This document shows positions 11,600 to 24,900 of a stretch of 64,000 nucleotides of DNA, piece after piece. The DNA comes from Pogonophryne albipinna (lineage: Eukaryota; Chordata; Actinopteri; Perciformes; Artedidraconidae): positions 15,118,594 to 15,182,593 of the forward strand of contig CM053259.1 in assembly GCA_028583405.1 (NCBI GenBank), given 5' to 3'. Every line of letters begins with the position of its first letter. Position 1 is the stretch's first letter. The translations under genes were made by a program, and so were the position numbers. The notes under the pieces are model-generated. The model did not search any database. It saw only the letters and a list, made by a program, of their open reading frames with translations, and had not been told where the DNA came from.

Positions 11600-13918
11600 A
11601 TGATTTCGATTGTAGGCCTCTCAGGATTTTGGATACTCGCACTGCTGAGCCTCCATGGCGCAGATGTGGGAGGTATTTGCTTTAAGATTCTTCAAGCATT
11701 TATACTTAATGTACTCTTCAAATTGCAATGCTGTTAACTTTTGTGAATCTTTTCCCACAGAGACCAAGGAAAGCTCTCTGAATGAGCCTGACGTGCCTTT
11801 CCCGCCTGCATATCCCACAGTGAACAACCTTGCTGCCGTCTGCCTCCTGGGTCAGGGTCGTCCCAGATACCTGTCCAGCTTCTTTCCAAACTCCGGGGTC
11901 AGTCACTTCCGTCGCCGTGGAAACTCCATCAACCGTATGGAGTCGTGGTTCAGTCTGTGCTGCAGAGGACAGGAGGACCAGATCCTCTGCTGCACACAAC
12001 AAGCTGTGAGTGTGTGTGTGTGGGGGAGAAATGATATTACATAGGTATTTATAAATATATGTATGCAGAGGAAACCTGACTCTTAGCTAGATATATCAGC
12101 TTTTGGATTAAATTAGAAATATAATTCATATTCCAATTCGAATCCATCCATCCATCCATCTTCTCCCGCTTATCCGTGGTCGGGTCGCGGGGGTAGCAGT
12201 TCCAGCAGAGAGCCCCAAACTTTCTTTTCCCTGGCGACATCAACCAGCTCTGACTGGGGGATCCCAAGGTGCTCCCAGGCCAGCGAAGAGATATAATCCC
12301 TCCACCTGGTCCTAGGTCTACCCCTTGGTCTCTTCCCAGCTGGACGTGCCTGGAACACCTCCCTAGGGAGGCGCCCAGCTGGCATCCTAACTAGGTGCCC
12401 GAACCAGTCAACTGGCTCCTTTCGACGCGAAGGAGGAGCGGCTCAACTCCGAGTCCCTCCCGGATGACCGAACTTCTCACCTTATCCCTAAGGGAGACAC
12501 CAGCCACCCTGCGGAGAAAACCCATCTCGGCCGCTTGTATCCGCGATCTCGTTCTTTCGGTCATGACCCATCCTTCATGACCATAGGTGAGGGTAGGAAC
12601 GAAAATGGCCTGGTAGACAGAGAGCTTTGCCTTCTGGCTCAGCTCCCTTTTCGTCACAACGATGCGGTAAAGCGACTGCAGTACCGCTCCCGCTGCTCCG
12701 ATTCTCCGGCCCATCTCACGCTCCATTGTTCCCTCACTCGAGAACAAGACCCCGAGATACTTGAACTCCTTCACTTGGGGTAAGGACTCATTCCCTACTT
12801 GGAGTGGACAGTCGATCGGTTTCCTGCTGAGAACCATGGCCTCAGATTTGGAGGTGCTGATCCTCATCCCAGCCGCTTCACACTCGGTTGCGAACCGATA
12901 ACCGGTTCCAATTCAAATGTTATAAAATATTCGAACCTCAAAACAAAAATTACTATGATAAATGCATTTTGTAAAATGTTTCCCCTGCTTTAATAACAAG
13001 CATAACTACACTTAGAACTCTTAGTTTTTCATCAGGGAATATAATATTAAATGTTTAAATGTCCTCATGTACATGTCTTTTTTATTTGGGGTTATTTTAA
13101 AACAAGGGCGGTGGTGGAGAAGTCGATAGGGACTTGGCTTGGCAACTGGAAAGTCACCAGTTCAAGTCCCGGCAAGACCAAGTGCTACCGAGGTGTCCCT
13201 GAGCAAGGCACTGCTCCTCGGGCGCCGTTCAAAATGGCAGCACACTGCTCCTAACACAGGATGGGTCAAATGCAGAGAAACAATTTCCCCACGGGGATTA
13301 ATAAAGTATATAAAAAAGAAAAGAGAATACTTTCTGTATTTGAAGATTTACCAAAAAAAAAAATTCTTTTAAAATCAAATCATAACACGAAAAACATAAT
13401 TGATTGACTGTTGATTTAAAACATAATTCAAGAACAGGTTATTTATGCCAGTTTTTATGTGCCTATTCTTAAAGATAGCATGGTGACCAAAAGGCCTCAG
13501 AGATTCAGCATGAGTAGCAGATTAAAATACAAATGACAATAAACGTTTTGAAGAATTACTAAATCATAGAGTAATGTAGTCTTCTGCACCTAATAACAAA
13601 GCCACATATTTAACTAAGTGAATAGAGAATGGTGAGGATGTGTGCAGACTGAGCTGATGCTTTTGAGGGGAGATGAAATACCACTTTGTGACACCATGAA
13701 TGTTTTTCTTACAGTGGAAACAAGCCCTGTCCCAGTTCTGTACTGAAGAGTCTTCCACCATGACTGTGGCATATGTGTGCTGTGCGGACACAGGAGAGGC
13801 TCGCTGGACTTGCTTCAACAGCGAGCTGCCAAACCCAAACTATGATCCAACCCCAGGCTACACTGCACCCCCGGTCCCTGAGGAGGCAGGATTCACCTTT
13901 GATGCAAATGCTTGCTAA
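11600..13918 (+). CDS. ecm1: ECM1-like secreted protein, single-repeat short form
   Basis: Three exons (11600-11672, 11761-12005, 13715-13918) join in frame through GT-AG introns to give 173 residues. The start is the ATG opening a signal peptide (MISIVGLSGFWILALLSLHG). The mature part has the extracellular matrix protein 1 signature: FPPAYPT near the mature N-terminus, then VCLLGQGRPRY, NRMESWFSLCC, ILCCTQQAWKQAL, FCTEESSTMTVAYVCC and a final cysteine. The paired-cysteine (CC) spacing is what defines ECM1 repeats. Mammalian ECM1 is about 540 residues with several repeats, so this is about one repeat. It is expected to be an extracellular matrix or serum protein. Intron 2 carries a LINE fragment and a SINE. 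The family call is strong; which fish ECM1 copy this is cannot be told. Confidence 0.8.
12144..12905 (-). mobile_element. LINE fragment, RTE/Rex3-like, 3' end only
   Basis: The minus strand encodes the C-terminal end of a non-LTR reverse transcriptase: MRISTSKSEAMVLSRK, FKYLGVLFSSEG, IFVPTLTYGHEGWVMTER, then, after a frame break, GKRPRGRPRTRWRDY. It ends on the minus strand in a GATG repeat, seen on the plus strand as CCATCCATCCATC. A GATG tail is what I recall for teleost Rex3 (RTE clade). A 13-bp duplication with one mismatch flanks it: TTCCAATTCGAAT at 12131-12143 and TTCCAATTCAAAT at 12906-12918. It is 5'-truncated and frame-disrupted, so it is dead. It sits in intron 2 of the ECM1-like gene, antisense to it. 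Confidence 0.75.
13106..13312 (+). mobile_element. tRNA-derived SINE
   Basis: The head contains a box B-like sequence, AGTTCAAGTCCC, at 13159-13170. This is followed by a conserved body with CCTGAGCAAGGCAC, GGATGGGTCAAATGCAGAG and AATTTCCCCACGGGGATTA, then AATAAAG and an A-rich tail. This order is familiar from abundant tRNA-derived teleost SINEs. It lies in intron 2 of the ECM1-like gene. No clean target-site duplication was found. Confidence 0.7.
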
Positions 13919-14235
13919 GGGATAATCAACATAGCATATACAGTATTAAAGAAAACAAAAAACGCCTATTGTATAACTTTTAGGGGGTAAGAAAAAAAAA
14001 ATGTGTACAAGATAATAATAATAATAAGAGGTATAATGCGATGTATCCTGCCGTTCTTATCAGAGAGGAGGACAGTAGTAAGGGTGATAACAGCTGAAGT
14101 ATTATTTTATCTCTGTATTTACCCATGCTTTGTCACAACAACAAGAAAATGTTTTTTTGAATTGCACTCTCTGCACATTTTCAGTCAACACTCAAATAAG
14201 ACAGTTTCTGACATGTAATGCTGTTTTATTAGAGA

Positions 14236-14241
14236 AATAAA
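14236..14241 (+). terminator. Poly(A) signal of the ECM1-like gene
   Basis: AATAAA about 320 bp after the stop codon at 13916-13918, on the coding strand. Confidence 0.6.
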
Positions 14242-15986
14242 GGATGCAATGAAGACAGAAAAGATCTCAACTGCTTTTTTTTGTCACTTAACAAGCTACT
14301 GATAGTGGAATTGACATACATTGGGACAAATGGTAACAGGAAATAAAAAACAAGTTGAGTTTTGAAACAAGGTCATGTCAGGTAACAGAAAAATCCCACA
14401 TGTAATTAAACCTTTAACAAATAGCCCACCAGGGGTCACCGTTTCCTGTAATGAAACACATAGGGGTGTGGGACATTCACAGATCTGTGATCACTAAAAA
14501 CCAGTTTGGAAGTGCTGCTGGGCCTGAATAGCTGGAGCAAAATTCACAAATAAACATAATAAAACATCTTAAAACTGTTTGACTGAGATATTTAAATGTG
14601 TACAGTATGTTTTTGTATTTGAACTGTTAATTTGCTCCAGGCCAACAAACGAAAGACCAGATCATTTCCGGTTGTGCTTCAAAATAATTGTGGATCATTC
14701 AGAATCAGAACAGATCATCCTTGAGAGTAGGAAAACAGTTGTGATGATAGCAGAACAAATAAAAAAAGTTGCATAGTAGTATAATTGGCACATTTGTGTT
14801 GTGAAATTAGTCACGCTATTGTCAGTGTATCAACAGTATTGCAATGGTGAGTGAAATGAAATAAACAATTAGTTAAGTACACATTTAGGTAATTGTACTT
14901 TTAGGTAATTGTGCATTTAATTTTTGGGATTCAGTTACTGCTTAATCTTTGGTTTGGTAAAACAGGGAAAAGCTGATCTGTAGATTTCTCGACTATTTGC
15001 TTCAGTTCTAATTGCTACTTGGACTCTATTAATGGATCTAAATACCTACTTGAGTATTTAACTACATATGGCTACATACATATATATCTATATTCAGTGG
15101 TGTAATGTTAAAGTACAATTACTCAAGTAGGCCTACTGTACTTCAATACGACATTAAGGTACTTATACTTTACTTAAGTATTTCCATTTTATTCTACTAG
15201 CTTTTGTACTCAGGTAAGATTTTGCATGCAGGGCTTTTGGTTGTATCAAAGTATTTTAACACTGTAGTATTTCCACTTTTACTTAAGTAACTTCCACCTC
15301 TGTCTATATTTGTTTAGCTGGTACGATACATCTATTTTTTCGGTTTTCTAGGCACATTCTGTTTTATTCTGAAACTAATTTCACCGGAAATTATACTATT
15401 TCTTTGTGACAGAACAGAACACCAAACTGCCGCTTCCGCACTGCTTCCTTGTTTATTAGTTTTAGGTGAAATAGTGCCTTCAGAAGAGTAAGAAGTGTAT
15501 TTATTCTGTCTTTGGAAACGGCGAGTAATTCTCCACAACCTTTCTGAGTGAGTTGGCTTTCTGTTTGTGTGTTTGTTACTTAGTCATGAGCCTGACTAGC
15601 TTGGCTAAAGTTAGAAAAGTTTAATCAGAGTTAGCAGCTAATTTAGCTTCTGGCTTCGTTATGTTAAATGTCGTAATCCAGACTCCTCAGAAAGTTCTTG
15701 CTAGCTCGTTGTAGCATCCACTAAATCCTTCCATTTAACGTTTCTTCAACTTTATTTCCATTATTCACGGTAACTCTCCTGACCTGTTTATTTTCAAATC
15801 CCCCATCAGCAGAGCCAACGTGGCTGCTGTCAATATTTGGGGCATGAAGTCATCTGAGGTGTTTTTGTTAAGTAGCTACTTTTTGTCTAACTGACGTGCT
15901 AACTCAGAGAAACTGAATACGTTTGATGTCCAGGAGGGAGCCAGGATCTGAGTTTCACCACAACCAAGTTTCAGCTTCTGGTCTGA
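14242..15986. other. Intergenic region and pip5k1a 5' flank
   Basis: No coding exon was found between the ECM1-like poly(A) signal and the pip5k1a start codon. It holds the hAT-type MITE at 15095-15302. Its last few hundred bases are expected to contain the pip5k1a promoter and 5' leader. No TATA box is evident. Confidence 0.45.
15095..15302. mobile_element. hAT-type MITE with 8-bp target-site duplication
   Basis: A 208-bp element. The left end reads CAGTGGTGTAATGTT and the right end, read inward, CAGAGGTGGAAGTTA. The interior is rich in ACTTAAGTA-type motifs. TCTATATT flanks it exactly on both sides (15087-15094 and 15303-15310), the 8-bp duplication expected for hAT transposons. It has no coding capacity. 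Confidence 0.85.
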
Positions 15987-18900
15987 ATGGCCACAGCTGC
16001 AGAGGAGCCTCCAGGGCTGCCTGGCATCTCTGGCAGTAAGTACTGTTTTATTAAAAAATTATACACTACCATTTTATGAGAAGGAATATATCAGATGTAT
16101 CTGACACGTAAGCTAACCAATGTCTACTAGGGTCCTATGTTCTACAGCTCAATATCCTCTTAATATGACACATTAGGTGATCTTTCAAAGGGTTTTATGT
16201 TCTCAGCAATACTTTTTTCCATAGGTACAATGTTTAATGTATGTTTCCATTTGTCAATACGTCACAACCATCCACATACAGCTTATAGCCAACTGATTTG
16301 GTACTATCCGATGCCATCAGATTTGCAGGCATGTTAGTTTTCTTGACTTTAAACGTTGATATGTCCACAGTGATTTGATTGATTTGTTTTTTACCAGACA
16401 ACCTGGATTTGAAACATCAACTTCCCTTTGTTCCTTTGCAATTTGAACTCTTAAGATAGGTATCATTCACCACCAGTCTCTTACAGTGTGAGATCATGTC
16501 ATGAGACACAGACATGCCTAAAACTCAACACAAGGCTAGACCAACTCAAAATAGAAAAAAGCAACAGAACAACTTTGAGAGGACGTAGCTCTGGTGCAAC
16601 GTCATTTCACAAGGTTCAACTTACCATGATCATGTTTCCTCTTTCAAACCATAATTAGAAACGGTGTTGGATCCTCGGGAACATAAGGATGAACCCTTTG
16701 AGATGAGTCATTCACTTACATAGACAGATACATGGACATCGGCTCGGGTTATGGATTTCTTTGGACAAACATGTTTGGGCATGCCACCATTTTATTAGTT
16801 AGTAAGTTAGTTACCAAGGTGGTTAATTAACCTAGATGTCACAATGCAAACCTGTATCTTCCTAGTTTAACACACAAAACCGTGTAACCCTAATAACTGT
16901 AATTCTCAAATGATTTCCATTGTTGTGTTGTACCTCGGTTTCCAGGTAATAAGACATACCTAGCTTAATCTAAAGCCACCAATACTTTTTCAGTGGTGCT
17001 GAAACTAACAATATTCAGTTTATTATGATATAAAACTGATAAAAGAAGGAACTCTCAATATTTAGTCGTTATTTTTCTGTCGATCAACTCATCATTGCAG
17101 CTCTAATCTGTTGTTGTCAAAAGAATTAGCACAGAGACTGCATTAGCTTTAGCCAGGTGTACTAAAAACCAAGTGAGTGGAGATAAGCTGCAGGACATAG
17201 GGCAATTTAGCAAAAATGTTAACTCAGCAAATGTTGTTTTTCTTGTCTAATTAAGTGTGACTTTACCACAAATATAGTTTCTCCTTAAAGTGTAACATGA
17301 CAGAATTTCCCTGTGAATAATGAACCGATGCAAACTGATAGGCACACAGTCACAACATTTTGTTTATTCTTAAAATATAAAAGTAAACTATTTAGGGCTA
17401 ATGTTGACTTTGGACTCCCAGAAACCTACCTATCGACTTTAGCATTCATTAGCCTTGTTTGAACCCACGTTAATAGTAATAGGATACTTATCTAATTCCT
17501 CCCATTGCACGCAAAGACCTGCAGACTCAGTTCTGGAGGAGACTGTCTTCTCTCAGAGGTAATGTAAACGTGTTGCGTCTGCATGCTTGTTTCAAAGCTG
17601 CACCCTTTGTTTTCCACAGTAGTTGAAATGGTAGATGCTGTTTCAAGCTCTGCTGTGTGATATTTATGCATCCAGTGTGAGATTGCATTTGTCGAATTAC
17701 CTATTTTCTATTCCTTTTTGTGTATTCATTTCTAAAATGTTTGCTCCTTCCCTTTTTCACTTCAGTTTCGGCTGCGACTCGAAAAAATGCCCCTCCGGAG
17801 GTAAGAAATAACTGATTTGTTGGTAGGAAATGCGTAATCTAGCTATGTGTCAATTAGGAAACACACATTGCGTTCATCTTTACAAAGTTTACAGATTTTT
17901 GGCTGACACATCATCTATTCCTTCCTCTTTGAACAAAGTACAGAATATTACATTTGAGTGATTTTCCTCTCGTAATTCTCCTTTCCACCTTGTTTCTACC
18001 AACAGAGTCCCATCACCACCATGTCTCCGGCCATGAAAAAAACCATCGGCCATCGAGGAATTGACACCACGGGGGAGACGACGTATAAGAAGGTAGGGCC
18101 GCCATTGACTGACACACATTTACTCACTTAGAGCTGCCAATTATTGTCGCTTTAATATGACTTTTTTTAGAGCCAGACGTGAGTGACTCTTTCATACTTT
18201 TTGTTTGTCTGGCCAACACTCCAAAACCCAAAGGAATTCAAAGTGTTAACGATGTATTGAGTCTTACCTCAAAAGATGACCTGACATTAAATCCGATATC
18301 AAAATAGCTGTGTTGATTGTCTAATCGATTAATTAAGTAACTGTTGCAGCTCTACTCTTACTATTAATGTATTTTTCAAAAGCCTAAAAAGCAACATGTT
18401 ATAAGATTTGATTAGTCTGTTTCTTGCCCAGTCCTGTTATTGGGATTGATTATGATGATAGAGATATATAGACATATATATTTGTTATTACATGTGAGAT
18501 TGCTCTTTCTTCCAGACAACATCATCCGCCCTCCAAGGCGCTATCCAGTTAGGCATCACACACACGGTGGGCAGCTTAACTCAGAAACCTGAGAGAGACG
18601 TGCTGCTGCAGGACTTTGAAGTGGTCGAAAGCATCTTCTTTCCAAGGCGAGTCTTATATATTGTGTAGAAGTAATGATGTTTTGTCTGTGCTACATTATT
18701 ACTCCTTTACCTAACTCTTGATGTAGTCTAATCCTCTGGCTCTTGTGTATTTTTCTGGCAGTGAGGGCAGTAACCTGACACCAGCCCACCACTATGGAGA
18801 CTTCAGGTTCAAGACGTACGCCCCAATGGCCTTCCGCTACTTCAGGGAGATGTTTGGCATCCGGCCTGACGACTACATGGTATTCTTGTTTACTCAGCAT

Positions 18901-21900
18901 CTTATATGTTCACAGAAAATGTGCTACATGAACAGTATAGAAAGAGAGATGTGAACTGTGAGAAGAAAGGCGTTATTGAGGAAGTGTAAAGATTGAAACT
19001 GGGGAAGTGTGAAGTAATCGGGTGTTGACACTTAATGTGAAGGTGGAGCTGCGTCTGATGTAAAGGCATGGCTGATCTGTTTTGACTCCCTCCTCTCCCT
19101 CCCTCTTTTCTTTTTTTCTTTTCAGTGCACTGCACACACAGTATCACTGATATGTTAATCTACACATTCTTATTTGCAGATAGAATAGATACATCAATAC
19201 AATAATGTAAATAATAACCAAGGGTGACGCATACAAAGTAATTGATTTTGATAATAGGATAACTATGTTTAAAAGTTGTTAACCAACTATGTGATACAGG
19301 GCAGTCACACTGTAAAGGTATCAAATCCCATCCCATCTGATTTCAAGAACCTCAAAGTATCCCTGATCCAGTATTTAAAAGTCTAAACAATTAAACAGCA
19401 ATGTGTTGCTTTAGGTTTGATTGTCGGTTTAGTAGAGGGTTACCTTCAGGTTTTATAACGAGAAGATCTGTGAGGAGGTTGGCCAGCTTGTTTCTAACCT
19501 CTGAGTCTGTGTTGTTTGTCTGGTTACAGTACTCTCTGTGTAATGAGTCGCTGATAGAGCTGTCAAACTCCGGAGCCAGTGGATCTCTCTTCTACGTCTC
19601 CAGTGATGATGAGTTCATCATCAAGACAGTGCAGCACAAAGAGGCGGAGTTTCTGCAGAAACTGCTTCCAGGATACTTCATGGTAAGATTTGTTGAGTGG
19701 CTTTATGTACAAGATGTTATCTGCAGAGAAAAAAAAACTATGGACTGAATCCTACTCAATATACTCTTGTACATTGATCCCTCAAATTCAAAGTATCTTA
19801 GATAGAACTTGTGCTGTTACAATTTAACTCTAAGAATGAATCTGCAGTTATTTTCATAATCCACTACTCTTACATCCTAGTCCTTTTTTCAGCTCGTTCC
19901 ATGCAAATTTCACAAAAAACTAAACACCTTTTGGCTTTAGTCTGTTGGTTTGAAAGTATGATAGATTTGAATAAATTTCATTTAGAAATACAGTCATATT
20001 GTAGACCAATGATCCTGAATTTAGGGGAATTCATCCACAAAAAAGACACTGGACGCTGCACTAGGTCAGAAACCAAAGGAGACTGTGAGACTGGAGACCG
20101 TAGACGGACCACTTTTGGACAAAATGTCCTCTCCGTTAAAGGCAGCTCATTGTGGAATAGCCTCCCAACTCAGATACGGGATTGTCCCACTCTCAATAGT
20201 TTTAAAGGTCAACTCAAAGAATGGTTGAGAAACAAACAGACGTGCAATCACCGCTAAATGCACTTTAACACAGGGGTATCTCCTCTTGCACTTTATATGT
20301 CGTTGCTGCTACATTGTACTGCCATGTGGTAAATGCTTGGATGCTGCTCTTGCTCTTTTTGCATATCATGTATTTATTTTTGTTATGTTTATAAATGTCA
20401 TGTTCTTATATGTTGTATGTGAGGGACTGCGGATGGAAATTAGCTCAAAGCTAAAATCCGGCATATTGTCTTAAGTGTTCATTAATGTGCATTGTCCCTG
20501 TTAAAATAAACGATGAAATGAATGAATCCTTAGAAAAAAGAAATCATTAGATTCTGCTTCAACAGATTTTAAATACTTAGATTTGATTTTGAAGTAACTC
20601 TCAATCCAAATATTACCCCTACATTATTTGATTGTCTGTGTCTTATTTGCACATTCTAAAATGATACACACCGACTCAAGATTTCTTAACAATGTGGGAT
20701 GATTTGTTATCTTTTACTCATTTGATTTATAATTTATGTATTTTTCAGTTTAGTCAACCATTTCGTTTTTTAATAATTTAAATCGCTTTCTTCTTCTCTG
20801 CCATCGTCTAGAATCTGAACCAGAACAAGCGGACCTTATTACCAAAGTTTTACGGCCTGTACTGCGTCCAGGCAGCGGGTAAGAACATCCGCATTGTAGT
20901 CATGAACAATCTGCTGCCGAGCTCCGTACGGATGCACCTCAAGTACGATCTGAAGGGCTCCACCCACAAGAGACGAGCTTCAGCTAAAGAGAGGGAGAAG
21001 GCCGTGCCCACATACAAGGACCTGGATTTCATGCAGAACATGCAGGACGGGCTGTTACTGGAGGGGGACAAGTACCATGCTGTTTGCAAGACCCTCCAGA
21101 GAGACTGTCTGGTGAGAGAGCCACAGTGATGCCTGCTTAAACACTACACACAAGATTATACACAAATCAGTAATAGAAAAACACACCTGCTTTTTTCCCT
21201 CATATTCTTCTCTTTCTAATTAGTTTGTATTCCCATGTTGGTGTGTTCCTTGATTTCCTTCCAGCTTTTGCAAAGTTTTAAGATTATGGACTACAGCCTT
21301 CTGGTGGGAGTCCACAATGTTGATCAGGCGTGTTTAGAGCATGCTGGCGAAGAGGCAGTTGCCGGGGCAGCGGACCAGAGGAGGCCGCAGGGTCAGAAGT
21401 CCCTCTACAGCACTGCTATCGAGGCCATCCAGGCTGATGTGGGGCGCATGGGATCACAGGACACAGAGGACAAGTGAGCAACTGATTTTCAGTTGCCAGT
21501 GGGCGGTCATGTTCACTGAAATGCATTAAATCTAATTGTTTTTGTGTTAAATTTGAACAGAACTGGAGGAATCCCAGCACGCAACTCAAAAGGCGAGAGG
21601 CAGCTGGTGTATATTGGTATCATTGACATTCTGCAGTCCTATAGGTAAGCACATTTTATTAAGTTTAATCTACAAACCCCTCATCCAGTCACTGATTCAC
21701 TCTCTACACTCTCTTCTAGGCTCTCTCTGTGTTAACCCAGGATGTGTTCAGGCGTACTGAGTGTAATCTGGGCTATATGTGTTGTTTTTCAGATTTGTAA
21801 AGAGGCTTGAACACTCGTGGAAAGCGCTGGTACACGATGGGGTAAGTTACCCCCACTCTTATCAGATAATTGTGTTGTAAATGAAAATATTCACAGTACA

Positions 21901-24900
21901 TGTAACCTGTGAATCATTCCTCTTCTGTAGGATACTGTATCGGTTCACAGACCGAGTTTCTACGCAGACCGATTTCACAAGTTCATGTGCAATGTCGTCT
22001 TCAGGAAGCTATCTCTATGTAAGTAGATATTGCATTCATAACTCTGTTTTCACCATCTTAACTATTGCACTGTGATTGGATTTCTCAAACTACTTGTAGA
22101 TCTGGTCTGGGAAACATTTGGCCACAAATCTTTTATTGTGTAAACGCTAATATCTCTTGATCATCGAGACAAGGACGTAGCAGGAAAATACGTCATCAAA
22201 ACCTCTTGTTTTGTTCCTCCATTCTTATCTCTAGTTGATTCTCAAGTTGCTTGTGAAGTAAAATAATAACAAATAGAACTCTGTAGTCCAAACTAAAATG
22301 CCAAACTTTTAATTGCTCCCATATGATGTTAACACTGCTTAATAACTTAACTTAATAACCATCAGATTAGTTCGCTTACACTGGCTTTGTGTATGACGTC
22401 TGAAATGTCAAAAAAGACCATATTGATGTGAGTGCATCAAACATATTTCGCTATTTCGGTTTCATTTTTGGCAGACACGGATCGAGGAGTGTATTACCGC
22501 CTCGTCAAAAACAACAATGCATTTAGTCTAGGCAAACAGAAATGATATGTTGGATTTGAATGAGATCTGATCACTTGAGATACATGTTGAGACATATTCT
22601 AATGCGTGTGTGAAGTGAAGTACTTCCAGCTGCGGTAGAACCACTAAAGAGGAATGTTAATGCCAGGTGCAAACAAGGTGTGTGTGCGCGAGTATGAGCG
22701 CTGCAACCCTGCGGTGCAGCACAGATCACAACTGTTGCCATGCAATATAAGTTTGGGATTCCTGTTGGGAGCTTCCTCCGTGAGACCTATTTCTTGCCTT
22801 GGATGCTGATTTAATATCCTGCCAATAGCAAATAATATGGGTAAACATGGATCCCTTTTAAGCCATTCAACAAACAAAGTCACAAACATATTATGGAATG
22901 CATCTTGGCACCAGGATTGCATTGCCACACCAACATTGAGCCCATAATGTCTGAGTTTAGGACTGTTCATTGATCCTTTTTCCTCTTGTATGTAGTGAAG
23001 ACCTCGCCATCTAAGAAGCGGCGAGCCGTGTCACATGCTCCTCTGAGAAAGCTGGCTGGACCGGGGCCTCCTCTGTCGACTCAAGTGAGCATCAACAGCC
23101 AGCACCCTGTTTTCCAAAGTCAAAGCAGCGATGAGACCAAAGAAGAAACCGAAGGAGACAAAGGTAAGAACTGGAAATAGGAATTGTATGTTTCAGCTGG
23201 AGTGCAGAAAACTCATTCTGCTTTGTGCAGATTAAGTCCTCCAGCGTGTCCCAGCTTGTGAAGTGCTTCTCTCACAACACAGCAATAACTGTTTTCCCTC
23301 CCGTTCCACCCAGTCCTCCAGTCAGGTCGTCCTGACCTCCTCCCAAAGACCTTACCGCCCAGCAATGCTGTTGGCAAACCTGCTGAAACCGCCTCCTCCA
23401 CCTCCTCCGCCTCCTCCACCTCCTTGGGAGACCCTGCTCCAACAAGTCAGCCTCCGCCTCACTCTGAGGACACATACATGTCGGTGGGAGTGGATTTAAA
23501 CAACACAGCGAGCAAAGACCAGGAGCACAGCACCACCAAGAGGTAAGAGGAACAATACTCATGAAGATGTTTTTATATGAGAGATCCTCAGCAGGATATT
23601 TAAATGTGTTCGGTACTTACATAGATTATAATAAAGATTATAAAATATATAGTCTAAAAGGCAATTATAAAATGTGTGTTTTTCTTATATATAATTTAAT
23701 TTAAAATAACATTTAAAATACTGTTGGTAAGGTTTTTCTTGCAGCTTATTGTCGCAAGCCATCTTCGATTTAATGCAATGTGTGAATGGCCGCTTCTGTA
23801 GCAGCTCAAAGCCATGTAGTCTGGGGTGTGGTTAAATCGAGTGCAGCTTAAATACAATTTGAATTTATTGATTTGAAAAACATTCAAATAATTATGGGTG
23901 GGGGATTGGTGGTTGAATTTTCCGCAACTGATTGCTTCCATTAGGAGCTTTCACACCAAGTACTTTTCCCAGGAATAGTTCCCAGAACTTAGTTCCCCTA
24001 TCTAGTAGATCGCGTTCACGCCGGAATAAGTCCCTGAGGGAGGATTACGCAAATGACGCATGGATGTATAATAAGAACTGGATACAGCGTGGGAGGCGGG
24101 GCCTCGTTCATTCCTATGAGAGTTGCTCATTGGCGCATGAAGACAAAATGGCCCAACTTTTGAGAGAGCGAAACGTCACGAAAGTATTCATATAATCATA
24201 TACTCCGTTCTTATTGTGCATCCATGGGTAAAGGTAAAACTCATGTAGTACTGAACACGTCAAATGAACGTGCCGGTGTTGTGTCAAATTATGCACCCCC
24301 ATCATGAAATGCACCCCTTGTCACGGGAACGCGCATTTGTAAATGAAACGTTAAGACCTTAAAACGATGCTTAAAACAAAAACTAAACATTGCATTATAA
24401 GAAATGGCACCCACCTAAAAAAGATGGTTCTCTTATTCCCACCCTCAAGCATTTTTCAGGGTATATTTGTAGGACTAGTACCAATGAATAGAGCAAGTTT
24501 CATGAATGTGAGACTTTTATTTTGTAAGATAGCAAGGGGTGCATAACGTGGCAAAAATATGCTGACAAAGACTATGTAACATTTGTAAACATATATTTTG
24601 TTTATTATATGACATATGCAAGACAATAAATGGCAAAGATATGTAGAAAATAAACGTATTTAAGATACGTTCATAACTAACGTAACGTGGGAGAAAATAT
24701 GTTTCTAGAAGATATGTAGAAAATAAACGTATTTGAGATACGCTGATAACAAACGTAACGTGGGAGAAAATACGTTTCTAGCTAAACGTAATTGAGAATG
24801 CAGTTTAGTTCTGTGGGAACGTAAAAGAAGTGACGAATGAATGAAAAATCCAGGATTCTACACCACTACCATCAAAATACGGAGCGAAAAGTTTAACCAC

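Noticed and set aside
12049..12385. Small host genes on the minus strand in the ECM1-like intron
   Set aside because: The translations are pieces of the LINE reverse-transcriptase C-terminus.
22100..22980. Possible unlisted repeat in a pip5k1a intron, including a 108-codon minus-strand frame
   Set aside because: Composition differs slightly from flanks, but no terminal repeats, target duplication or protein domain could be found.
23229..23313. Earlier acceptor (GTGCAG at 23230) for the pip5k1a exon
   Set aside because: Using it puts TAA immediately in frame; the later acceptor after a long pyrimidine tract keeps the frame.
23263..23499. Open frame with a run of ten or more prolines in pip5k1a
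   Set aside because: The correct pip5k1a frame reads the same bases as [11 protein letters not shown]; the acceptor at 23312-23313 and the downstream frame rule out the proline frame.
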